Assembly: GCA_011800805.1 (NCBI GenBank)
Contig: MPNW01000268.1
Location: 1-35,000 of the forward strand
Length of the DNA: 35,000 nucleotides
Direction: 5' to 3'
From: Hirudo medicinalis
Taxonomy: Eukaryota > Annelida > Clitellata > Hirudinida > Hirudinidae
The notes under the pieces were generated by a model that worked only from the letters and a program-made list of their open reading frames with translations, did no database searches and had not been told where the DNA came from. This document shows positions 25,400 through 35,000 of this stretch, piece by piece. Each line of letters opens with the position of its first letter. The stretch's first letter is position 1. A program made the position numbers and the translations under genes.

Positions 25400-26641
25400 T
25401 GTAATTGGAGGAGAGCGTGGAGCTGGAAGTAGCAGAATTCGAATGTTGAATAGAATGTTGATAGAATGAAGAAGAAGAAGAAATGAAGCATTATCGGATG
25501 AAAACGAAACCAGACGTGATGGACTCTCGGCTTTCTTGTGCTGCAAAATACTTGTTGATTATGCAAAAGGAAATGATCGCGAGGCAAACGCAATTATGTA
25601 AATGGCGGGTAATAACAGACGACCCAGCCCAGCCAATATAATCGGCCGTCAACGCGTATCGTTCTAAATGAAACGGTCTCAGTGATTTTTTCCATTGAAA
25701 ATCAATTCGCTTTTGCCTCTTCCACTTGAAGAATTAATGCCATTTTTAAACTTCACATTAAAACACGCTGGCAACAAAATGCGTGTACAAATTAAGATGA
25801 GAAAGTTATAAGTAGTGGACTATCACAAGATCTGAGTAAATAATTTCAACAGTTCACTGACCCTGGCATTGAGTCCGTGCCATTTATTAATGCTCGTCCT
25901 ACCGGGCAGGGCGTATTTTCCAGCCATAATCGCCCTCGGACTCTGATAGTATAACTCACAATCAACGTTTCTATTAGGTTTGTTGGTCTTTCGACGAACG
26001 ATTTTATGAGAACTAAACGCCGCCACATTCACACGATATTGCAGTCTATTTTCGCTCAAACTTTTACAATTTTGTTTGCTTATCTAGCACAAAAGATGTC
26101 CAAACGACTCGTTCATCTGAATTTGCACTAGACGAATCATGCATCAGTCGGATAGTTCTGTTTATTCAATGCTGATTTTAAGAAAATTCTGCGGAAGATT
26201 AAGTCGACAGATAACAATCAATATCCCCTAGAATCTACAGGTACATTTATAAACATGGAGAAACTCATTAGGGTGGAGGTGCACAAGAGAAGTGAGCGTG
26301 AAAGACTTTTCTCCCATGTCAAAATTTTCATTAATTCCCTCTCGGGATTGGTGCCTCCCCCAGTCCATGTGGCACTCTGAACCTCTGAACCCTGACGTCG
26401 GAATGAGTTGTCGGGGATTAACTTACGACCGGTGTCAGTTTATTGGGTGCCTTATGAGATGCAGCATTGTCGAAGGATGTGAAACACTCACGCACGCAAT
26501 GTCAACTCGGTGTGTTCTGTCCGCGCCAAACCACTTATATATGTTTTTTAACAAGTTTTTCACGATTAAAAATGAAAATTCGCTTGCCAAACACCGTTTA
26601 TGCTTTTCCTTCGCTTTGATTTTTTCTCTCTAACAGTCGTG

Positions 26642-26684
26642 TGAGCGGAGTCGTAAAACACGGAAGCATCATTAACTCCGCTCA
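26642..26684. repeat. Inverted repeat, 10-bp stem
   Basis: TGAGCGGAGT (26642-26651) and ACTCCGCTCA (26675-26684) are perfect reverse complements separated by 23 bases. It could form a small hairpin or be a paired binding site. No other ncRNA features are visible. Confidence 0.5.
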
Positions 26685-27464
26685 GATCAACGGGACCAGG
26701 GATAGCAGCGAACAGTTGAAAGAGCTATTAAAGAACTCAAAAGCTTTCAACGTATTATAGGGACATGAAACTCCCACTCAAATCTGAGCCGCCATCAGCA
26801 TAAAATTAGCTCGACTCGAGCTCAACATCGCGCCGTCTGCTCTTCTCATTTTGAGGTCGAAATTGTGATTTGTAAAGCGATACGAGAGTTGAAGAGGCAG
26901 ATGAATCTTCTTCCTCGGATATCCTAACCTCGAAGATGTTCTGCTTTTAAGTCACTCCTAGGAGTGGAATTGGAGCATCGGATGTCGTACATTGAACGAG
27001 TTGAAACGAGACTCCGGCGAGTGTTTTGGCAGGGAAACAAAAACGCACCGACAAAGCTCAGGCGATAAGTGTTGGAGTTTTAGGAAGGAATTCTCGCTTT
27101 ATCGGCGTGTGAAAGGCTTGTGACGTGCGTGAAGATGGGGCACACCAGGAGCAGTGGATCCACGCCTCGTTAGATCTATCAGGACTTCCGCGGCCCCATA
27201 ATTGAATTCCTTCAACTCCGTTGAACAACTACTGTATAATCGCAAGACTTTGTGCAACTTCTCCACATTCATCCTGCCTTCTTCCATCCATTCTTAGTGG
27301 AGTTAAGCTGGCGACAGGATGAATAACCGGTTGATTAATTTTAAAATGTGTTTTTTATTATTGTCATTAAGTATTGGGAATTATTTTACATTACTTGCGC
27401 ATTATTTTCAATCGGAAACATACTGAGAGATCAACTGACTTTAATGTTTATAAAAAAAATACAT

Positions 27465-27540
27465 ATAATTATAATAATAATAAAAAATATAATAGTAATA
27501 ATAATAATAATAATAATAAAATAATATTAATAATAATAAA
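27465..27540. repeat. (AAT/ATA)n microsatellite
   Basis: About 75 bases of imperfect AAT/ATA repeats in the gene-poor interval. Confidence 0.85.
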
Positions 27541-28369
27541 GCTAATTTGAACGCTTCAAACTCACTCAGCTCAAAGAGGTTGAATGATTCCCTCCCTTCG
27601 TAACAACGTTTACTTGGCATGGCGACCTCAGCCGTCAAAAGGTTATTAAATTTATGAGTGTCCAAGTGGGATGGTGGACCTAATCAGCTGACTTTGAAAG
27701 TTTCGCTGAAGCCAAATGTGCCGCTCCCTGTTTAGTCGTTTCAGAAAGAATACGATCCTGAGAGGCTCTTGAATTTATATCCAGGAAGTTATTTTCTCCG
27801 ACAGACATAACACTGACCGATAAGTGTCAACGTGTTTTGCTGGCGGTCACCAATATGTCGATGTTCTTAATAAATTGAGTTGTTACAATGGCTAATTTGT
27901 TTGTAATGCTTTGTTTTTTGTGTTTGTTTGTTTGAGTTTAAAGCATCTATAAGGAGAACTTAATGACGATTTCAGCTTAAAAAATCATCCATATGAAAAT
28001 CTGTGATAGTTTGAAGATGAAAAAAGGTCTTGAAAAATAAGAGTCTTGTCTCATTCGTTCGCAAAACTGGATTTTTAGTCGAAGTGACTGGATCATCGTG
28101 CAATCAAACCATTTATCGCCACCAACACTGGAAAATATCATCATCATCATCGCCGTGCCGTGCCATGTCGATAAACATATTAGTCTCCAATTTTAAAATA
28201 AAACTATAAGCGTTTTCAACTGCTAAGCCTCTCCTAGTAATGAACACATTTGTTTTTGTGTTAAAATATCCAGCCATATTCAAATTATTTTTGTACATTA
28301 TTCGTCTTGAACCCCTAAAAGAAGCCATAAAACAAACATAGGAGTATTTCATTCATATCTTCCCTCGAG

Positions 28370-28606
28370 GTCACGTGACAAACGCTTGACCTTTGAACTG
28401 GCCGTGTTTAGTTCGCCATTTTAACTGTGCTCGTCACGCTCTGTCGACCAAACGTGAAAAGCGAAATTAACTGAGCCATCTTAAATTATGGCGCCTGCGT
28501 TGATGCCATCCAAGAGATGATTTAAATATCTCCTCATGGGGGGAGATGATAAGATAGAGGGGTCTGTCCACATCAAACGCTGCCCCTTTACCCCTGTATG
28601 ACGTCA
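28370..28606. promoter_or_regulatory. Motif cluster 3' of the homeobox gene (E-box, DR1, GATA, CRE)
   Basis: GTCACGTGAC (28370-28379) is a perfect 10-base E-box palindrome identical to the CLEAR/USF-type consensus. TGACCTTTGAACT (28387-28399) is, on the minus strand, a direct repeat AGTTCA-A-AGGTCA, a DR1 nuclear-receptor site (HNF4/COUP-TF/RXR type). GATAAGATAG at 28549-28558 holds GATA sites. TGACGTCA (28599-28606) is a perfect CRE. The cluster sits just beyond the polyadenylation signal of the homeobox gene and may be a downstream enhancer. Function is inferred from motifs only. Confidence 0.4.
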
Positions 28607-28633
28607 CATCCGGCCCTTAAGACCACGATTGGA

Positions 28634-28639
28634 TTTATT
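28634..28639 (-). terminator. AATAAA polyadenylation signal of the homeobox gene
   Basis: On the minus strand AATAAA occurs about 90 bases after the TGA of the homeobox gene, the expected place for its cleavage signal. Confidence 0.5.
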
Positions 28640-28728
28640 CCGAACAGAAATCGCCAAGCGAAACCCTATTATGCTGAAACAAACATACAAAAACCGAGTC
28701 CTTTAAATTGGCAATGGCTGCTCTCAGT

Positions 28729-31700
28729 TCATCCCAGATGATGGTCATCAGAGGGAGAATTTTTCATCTCTATGTCCTCATTCCGGGAATACTCGTCGTT
28801 GTTTGAAAAGCAGTTTTCCATTGCACCATCCATCGACGCTTCCTCGATTTCCTTGTCTTCACCTGGTATCTCCGATGTTTCGGTTGGTCTTTCGGGGTCC
28901 ATCAACCCCAGGTCTGACTGGTGTTCTGTAGATTTCATCCTCAAGTCAAGTTCTGCTTCCCCTTTGTAAAGAATGGAGTTTGGTGTCGTTGACTGTCCGT
29001 AGTGAGGAGAGCCGAGCGATGTTTCAACAAGTTCTTTATCCTCCATTTCTTGGAGCATCTTTGTTTGATAGCTGTAAACCAGGGATGGCTTGTGATGTGC
29101 AGTTTTGCTGTTCAGCTCGCTGACCGAATATGAGTGAGAGTTGAAACCTGGTTTGATAGAGTAGGACTGCTTGTTCAAGAGAGAGATGTGCCTGGATAGG
29201 AAGGGAGACGAAATGTTGGAATAGGGAGTCAGAGACTGTTGAGAGGGCATGTGGATGTTGTGAGAATTGAAGAGTGGGTTGAAGGAAGACTGGGGATCGG
29301 TTGACGAGGGGTTCTGGTGGTTGTTGCTGGGCTGCTTGTTGAGCGGATGTCTAGTCGAATCCACGGAGTTAGCGATCGATCGCCTGTCGCTGCTGATGCG
29401 ATGTTCTGCCGCTTCGGCGTTCGTCAGGTTTTCTTGTTTCTTCCACTTGGTGCGACGATTTTGAAACCAGATTTTGACCTTTAATTGAAGGACAAACAAA
29501 GCTACGTAAAGAAGGCTTAACAACGGTGATGGTAAGTTGTTAAGTATTTCATTTTCCGATTGAACTTGTTGGTGCAATCATGTATTATAATCATTTTAGT
29601 GTAATCATTTTAATTATAACGGTTTAAAATTGTGCATCTTAAAAACAGTCCTGCTTGTGTTTCAACAACGGTCAACTTGTCTTATGCCTCTGTTTTTACT
29701 CTTGTAATTAATAAATTAATCAATTAATCAATTAATCATGTCAACAAAATAGGGGGAGGTTGATTGAAAAAGTTTGACAATTCTTGACAAGGGAGGAATT
29801 TAAGATTAAACGACGTCAAGAGTGTTATTTTTTGTGGTAAATAATCTAAATCGTAACAGATGGAATTATAAAATTACTGGTAGTAATTATAATTAGTAAT
29901 TGACAGTAATTTTACAAACAGTTAAAAACTATAAAACTTGTGTTTACTAGTTTTTTATCAACTGTGTTTGGTTTCGGGCGTCGGATACTGGACCAACAGC
30001 AGCTAACAAGCAGGCTCCCTTCTGATGTATACCGTGTTGTGTTTCCAGATCACGACTGGTTTGTAAACAGCAAGGCATAAACTCATTTCATCGGTTTAGT
30101 CAAAAAGATGGTCTGGCAAACCTGAAGCTGTAACTTATTCTGGTCCAACTTATTATAATACATAGTCATCAGATCAGGCAAGCATTCCTCAGTTAAAATC
30201 ACAGCCTAAGATCATGGACTGAATTACGAAAGGCTAATTGAATTTGAAGAATTCGACATTATTTGATAAAAAAGGATGAAAGCAATAAGTTGGTAAAACC
30301 TGTTGTTATTATGACTGGATGAAAATCCAAGGTAACAAAAAGTTATTGATTTGGCATTTCATCAATTCATGCACAACCTCATTGTTCATTGCAACAAATG
30401 CACCTGGTAGGAGTGTATTTAATCGTGTATAAAGACGGATGGCTCCTTTGAGTCAAGAACTGTCAGGCCTAATTCATGAGTATTTTGGAGGCCACCTTGA
30501 CTTACAAGGTCGAACAATTCATAGACGTCATTTGGGGGGACAACGGCTAATCCTAATTCCCCCTGACTTTTGATAGCCAAACGAAAAAAAGAGATGATGG
30601 TAGTAATTTCACCTGAACAAAAATTCTGATATTTTATGAGCTCAATGGTTAGATGAAGACTACGTCGATTTGTCTGGTTTATCAGTTCAACAAAATGATG
30701 GAAATTATGAATCTGATACTACTCTAGTGATACTAGGCCTATTATTACCAATAGAGGAACTTTTGACTTTCCCTTTGGAAGATGATGGAAGCTGGCATAA
30801 AAAAGTTGACAGTAATTCACTTTAGCAATTATTTTATTTATAATATACAATTTAAAGATTGTCAATCAACAAACATTTTGGGGATTGTCAAATTGACATG
30901 ATTTTTTTATGAGGGTCTTTAAAAGCTTGACAGTTGTTGACATCGGGGAAGGGGTCAAGAATTACCTTAAACTTGTTGACATAATTAATGAACGACCCCT
31001 AAGCTTAACAAACTTTGAGTAAAAAAAAGTAATATAAATAAAGTTGTATTTATAGATCAATCATGGATATATAGATCAACCTCTGTGCTTGGTAGCAAAC
31101 GTGTTATAGTTTTCATTAGTCACGATGGATTTATTAACTTCAGAATAATGCAATCTTCCCCAACGTCATCTTGGCGTCTGCCTCCTTGCATTGCAAATAT
31201 CATTAATGATTATTTCATTAACATTAACCAAAAAACCATTTTCAGATAAATTGCGAAAAGCCGTCGCTCTAGCAACGTTTTTAGGAACTAATTTGTCGCG
31301 CGGAGTGCTTTTTTCTTTGTTCACGATGCTTGTTGGGTCTAATTGTACGCGGATGAATATCTTGAAGATGGCCTTACATAAGGGTTGCAAAATGAGGTTA
31401 CGAAAGACGAGTTGATTGATGATCGTATTCGGTCATTCATCAAGTTCTCAATAAAAACTGTCACGTTGCGCACAATTCCTTCAACTGAATTATGATACTA
31501 GTTTCATTCTGAGGTCGTTTCAATTAATTGATTTTAATTATGTATTTCAAAAACTCCATTTCGTAGAAAACATAATCAAGTTGAAGAAAAACTCATGTAG
31601 TCCAAAGCTGAAGTTTAAAAAGGGCCACCCATGGAAAGTCATTGATTAGATAAATGTACACCAGGATCAAACGAAAACGAAACCACTTTCTGGGGTTGGT

Positions 31701-31925
31701 TCAATTTTTGTGGAGGAATGCGAGGCTCAAGACGGACAGGTGTTCTTCAAAATGCCTTCGCTGAGGTAACTGGTGCAAAGGCAGATAATCGCTGAATGCA
31801 TTGCCTTTGTTGTGCAATCATCTGAAGTGCATTCATGCATCGGTGCTATTTTTACCTGCTTGTGATTCTATTTAAAAGCAACAACTGTTATTCGTTAAGT
31901 GTGCGTGCCAAAGACGTATCCTCAC

Positions 31926-31963
<38 letters not shown>

Positions 31964-34061
31964 CACATGTGTGTGAGATGCATTTCATTAATACACTGTT
32001 AAACTATCACGTATCATTACTATTAATATTAAATTATTTACATTAATAACATAAATGTCGACATTACCACATAGTTAACATATCTAAAAAGTCATAACCT
32101 TTAATTTCTGTAGAATTGAATATCAGAGGACCACCTAGCAGTTATTAGTTAGTTATTAGTTAGTTATTAATTAGTTATTAATTAGTTATTAATTAGTTAC
32201 CAGAGCAAGTAGTTAGGCTCAGAAACACCCGCGAACAACTTGCAGTAACAACATTTGAACGTTTGATCCTCAGCTTTAGGATGATCGAACACATGATTAA
32301 CAGAAATACGTGAGAATCGAGATATCGATAAAATACATTGCAATGTTTTCATGGCGAGGTGAAGATGACATTGATGAAGAATAAAGAGATCTCGTATCGG
32401 AAATATTTATGAATATCAAGTTATGAATATTTACATTATGAAATGTCGTTTATCAACGATAATTGAGAGATTTGCAAAATAATTTTTTTAAACTAAAGCG
32501 TTGTTATTGACAAAGTAATTGTAAGGTATTTACAACATATAATTCGCATTTTTTCAACAATGGAAATGTGGACTTCTGTGATAGCTGATATCAGTTGCAG
32601 TAAGGATTCTTGAAATGCGAAGGCTTAGGTTATCATTAACGCTTGTTATCATTAACCGGAGTTTTAAGTGATAGTAATCATTGCAATGTTCTTGTTTCTC
32701 GTCACACAATGAAATAAAACTCAATAATTGACTTAATTATTCATCGATGTCCTCTCGTGTTAAAAATCGATTAAATTTTATGACAATCAGTTGCTTGCTT
32801 TCTTAAGGAGACTGTTCAACAGAAGCGACAGTTCACAAAGTGTCATTATAATGTAATATAATGTTATATATTGCATTGTAATGTAATAAAATGTAATATA
32901 ATGTAATGTAATGTAACAATTACAACGCAACCAAATGAACGATGTATCTGAAACGTGCATAATGATAAAGCTAATGTATAATTTGAATATTCAGCAACCA
33001 ATTGAATTCGTTTATTTAATTACCACCCCTTAGCAACATCCTCGGGCGTTGTTGGTAACCAATTCAGTGAGGGTTCGTTCATTATGCGGGAATTAAAGAC
33101 CTCTTCAACTTTAAGCAACAAAAATGAAAACAAACGAGAATCCTTGAACTCCAGAAATCCACATCAACTGACTTCACAATATTTTTCACCGCTTCAAATG
33201 ATTTACTTGCCCGACCGTGCACATGTTGCTCACCATGTTGCGATGCTAACAATCACGTCGCTCGTACTCAAACTTCCCAGATGCAAATGAAACTCACAGA
33301 ACGAAACTTTGGGTGACAGGAGAGTACAGGGAAGTCACAGATGTCCAGCAGAATAATTATTGGGTAAGGGAAGAGCTTCCAAATAAATTGAATGACGACA
33401 ATCAATGTTTGCATAATTTGTGGCCAATGTTGTTTGGTCGTCACTGGAGTGTGATGTGTTCGACATTAAACATTTCATTTGCCAAACGTTTGCTTTGAAG
33501 TAATAAAATACGAACATGATTAGGTTGCTACCAGTATTGTTATTATTGTTTATTAATTAATTAACCTGTGTCTCCGTGACGTTGAGCAAGGCAGCCATCT
33601 TGGCTCGTTCATTGAGGCTGAGGTATTTTTTGACTTCAAACTGCTTCTCCAGCTCAAAGATCTGCCTCCCTGTGAACGTCGTTCTAGCTTTCTTTTTCTT
33701 TTCACCACCTCCAGATGACGTCATGCTTCCACTTCCGTCATCACTCGGAGATCGAACTTTGGAGCTGGATTCCTTGAGGGCAGCCTCACTGTTTCCTGTG
33801 CAATTTAAAAGGAAATCGCTAACAATTCCAACAACATGGTTTAAAGATTCAGTCTTTGACCGGTCCGATGAAAACGAAAGGATTGTGATTTCGAACCTGA
33901 GTTGAAATGTGGGTGATTGATCGAGGGACTGATGCGGTTGAACTGAAGTCCTGTGGAGTAGGGAGATGAGGATTTAAACGGTTGGAAGTTACTGTGACAC
34001 TGGAGGTGATCGTGAGAGGAGTGGGGAGACTCGAACTCGTGACAGCTGTCCTGGTTGTCGC
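28729..34061 (-). CDS. NK-like (ANTP-class) homeobox transcription factor, 5' end missing
   Basis: Three exons found: 34061-33897, 33795-33566 and 29478-28729, totalling 1,145 bases with matching phases; earlier exon(s) not located. Exon A encodes a His/Ser-rich segment. Exon B starts with a Ser/Glu linker and holds homeodomain residues 1-44 ([20 protein letters not shown] then F-E-V-K-K-Y-L). Exon C holds residues 45-60, including [15 protein letters not shown], with Trp48, Phe49, Gln50, Asn51 and Arg53 of the recognition helix intact. A roughly 230-residue Ser/Asn/Gln-rich, later acidic tail ends at TGA. Gln50 and [19 protein letters not shown] place it in the NK-linked group. It is not Nkx2/4, Msx, Dlx, Tlx, Lbx or Barh by the residues I can compare. 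A Nedx/Lms-type or Nk1/Nk5 relative is possible but unproven. It is presumably a nuclear DNA-binding regulator of TAATT-type sites. Confidence 0.88.
29714..29737. repeat. AATTAATC tandem repeat, 3 copies
   Basis: Three perfect 8-base copies, each containing TAAT/ATTA homeodomain cores, running directly into the left end of the transposon remnant. Confidence 0.8.
29731..30989 (+). mobile_element. Decayed DNA-transposon-like element with inverted ends
   Basis: The left end ATTAATCATGTCAACAA (29731-29747) matches the reverse complement of 30973-30989 at 16 of 17 positions. Inward, both ends share AATTCTTGAC and TTGACA-rich words. The interior (about 29975-30560) is broken coding sequence on the plus strand (listed separately). 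Which TE superfamily it belongs to could not be decided. Confidence 0.5.
29975..30560 (+). pseudogene. Degenerate transposon-associated coding remnant
   Basis: Broken reading frames on the plus strand give linked peptides in order: [21 protein letters not shown], then [52 protein letters not shown] and [14 protein letters not shown]. At least five in-frame stops and several frame changes separate them. The last signature (APGRS.FNRV.RRMAPLS) is one I remember from uncharacterised multi-copy predicted proteins in cnidarian, arthropod and mollusc genomes. I cannot name a domain. It is clearly non-functional. Confidence 0.5.
31929..31960. repeat. (GT)16 microsatellite
   Basis: Sixteen perfect GT units inside the homeodomain intron. 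Confidence 0.95.
32140..32201. repeat. 11-bp tandem repeat (AGTTATTARTT), about 5.5 copies
   Basis: Units at 32140-32150, 32151-32161, 32162-32172, 32173-32183 and 32184-32194, then a partial copy. The first two read AGTTATTAGTT and the next three AGTTATTAATT, so the array itself has two sub-variants. The later units create TTAATTAG homeodomain cores at regular 11-base spacing, about one helical turn. Confidence 0.9.
32848..32917. repeat. AATGTAAT-rich degenerate tandem repeat
   Basis: About 70 bases of AATGTAAT / AATATAATGT words, imperfectly tandem, inside the homeodomain intron. Confidence 0.75.
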
Positions 34062-35000
34062 CTGGAGTGGAATTAAAATTGCATCAACTCTTTCCAAAAA
34101 CAACAAATGCCGAACATTTTCGAGAAAATGTCGTCGTCACTCCATTATTGCAAGTCATTCATTCATTAATTCACCCGCTCGCCTCATTCACTCGCAGCAA
34201 TCAACGGGTCATACCTCACGAATGAAGGTTGTTCGGGCTTAAAATGTTTGTGGATATTTAGTCAGGTATTCCGAACATTTTACTAATAAACCCACTACTA
34301 CGAAGATAGAGATGGAAAGAAAGACTTGGCTTGTTATTCCATAGATACAGAAATAATGACCTCATCAGTCTTGCATTACAAGCCAAACAATGTGCCAAAT
34401 TAAATCCGCGAAGAAAGGTTTTTACATCATTTTGGTGCATTTTATGAAACCATGATTTTATTAAATCAAAATAATAAGTCAAAATCCTGCAAAAAAATGT
34501 TTAAAAATGCTCACATAATAGTTGAACGAGGACTATTAAAGTAATTCCAATGAATCAGGAGTGCCATGCAGACACGAACACTCAGAGATTTTAAATGATG
34601 TTTAATGGAAAATTATCGACGGATAATTTATGGTCAATTGCATAGTAATAGTTTTCAATCACCTAATTAAGCTCTTACATAATATTCAATTAGCCATGAA
34701 ATTATAATAATATATAATAATAATATCAATACGTAATAATAGCAGTAATAATATAAGTTCTAGGAAGAATTATTATTTGAATTATAATAACAATAATTAT
34801 AAGATCATAATAATGGAAATGCTCAACATAGAGTTGATGCTTAAACTCATTTACTCACCATTTACTTATCAAGTGCCCATTTGATATCAAATTCATTTCA
34901 TATTCATTTACTTTCTGCTTAAACTTATTTGAATGCGATAATTGTGAGTTTAATGTGAATAAACTTATGAAATATTTGAAATACACAAATCATTAGTGAT
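34062..35000. other. 5' intron or flank of the homeobox gene
   Basis: Begins with the acceptor of exon A (minus strand). No upstream coding exon could be recognised. It contains ATTCATTC-type repeats near 34155-34180 and an AAT/ATA-rich tract near 34700-34800. The missing N-terminal exon must lie here unrecognised or beyond the window. Confidence 0.4.

Larger units (their letters stand above)
24193..28728. other. Gene-poor interval with regulatory-looking motif clusters
   Basis: About 4.5 kb between the coiled-coil gene start and the 3' end of the homeobox gene. No ORF has a recognisable domain or a spliced partner that I could connect. From about 24550 the base composition is less AT-rich and more complex than in the gene cluster to the left. 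It contains palindromic transcription-factor-like sites (listed separately), homeodomain-core words (TAATTG, TTAAGTG near 24650), and an AAT/ATA microsatellite at 27465-27540. An enhancer-rich flank of the homeobox gene is the simplest reading. Confidence 0.4.
29479..33565 (-). other. 4.1 kb intron splitting the homeodomain after residue 44
   Basis: The exon B donor is CAG|GTTAAT and the exon C acceptor is TTAAAG|GTC. This is by far the longest intron in the window. It contains a decayed transposon (29731-30989), a (GT)16 run, an 11-bp tandem array, and an AATGTAAT-rich tract. No second gene in it is supported. ORFs at 31166-31415 on both strands and 33084-33517 lack recognisable domains. Confidence 0.85.

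Noticed and set aside
26292..26633. Plus-strand ORF of about 113 codons in the gene-poor interval
   Set aside because: It opens with GTG, not ATG. It has no recognisable domain, no splice-linked partner and unbiased-looking composition.
27099..27287. Minus-strand ATG ORF of 62 codons (MEEGRMNVEKLHKV...)
   Set aside because: It has a reasonable peptide composition, but no homology recognised, no promoter and no polyadenylation signal. Kept only as a curiosity.
31166..31415. Overlapping 74-codon ORFs on both strands in the homeodomain intron
   Set aside because: They mirror each other, have no recognisable domain and lack splice context. Probably chance.
33084..33517. ORFs on both strands near the homeobox exon
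   Set aside because: No domain was recognised and none joins the homeobox exons in phase.

Overview
This is a nuclear genome segment of an invertebrate animal. It is AT-rich, with many short spliceosomal introns (mostly about 60-500 bp, GT-AG plus one probable GC-AG) and polyadenylation signals. The proteins are clearly metazoan: KAT5/Tip60, the largest RNA polymerase I subunit, and an NK-like homeobox gene. There is no bacterial-style gene organisation. I cannot fix the phylum from sequence alone. The transposon debris and the homeodomain argue against a vertebrate.

Layout. 1-1611: non-coding, with a hAT-like MITE (about 259-434) and the presumed KAT5 promoter. 1612-5660 (+): complete KAT5/Tip60 acetyltransferase, 13 exons, 450 codons. 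6348-15125 (-): complete POLR1A, 31 exons, about 1,704 codons, convergent with KAT5. All of its exon phases fit together except exon 4, which needs a frame change near 14032-14041. 15501-16970 (+): a single-exon 489-aa coiled-coil ORF, head-to-head with POLR1A across 375 bp. 17974/18265-24192 (-): a long coiled-coil protein of about 1,556 codons in at least 14 exons. It has an RFX X-box-like site just upstream of its ATG, and a tRNA-derived SINE-like insertion lies near its 3' end. 24193-28728: 4.5 kb with no convincing gene but clusters of transcription-factor-site-like palindromes. 28729-34061 (-): 3' part of an NK-like homeobox gene whose homeodomain is split by a 4.1 kb intron between homeodomain residues 44 and 45. 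That intron carries a decayed transposon and several tandem repeats. The first exon(s) of the homeobox gene were not found and may lie beyond 35000.

How the genes relate. KAT5 (chromatin acetylation) and POLR1A (rRNA transcription) are housekeeping genes packed tail to tail. The two coiled-coil genes are unidentified. The X-box-like motif hints that the larger one may be ciliary or centrosomal. The homeobox gene sits apart in a gene-poor, regulatory-looking interval, as is typical for developmental regulators. No prokaryotic-type system, CRISPR array or complete active transposon is present. The most notable observations are the POLR1A frame break at a 10-bp repeated word, the unassigned coiled-coil genes, and the transposon remnant inside the homeodomain intron.
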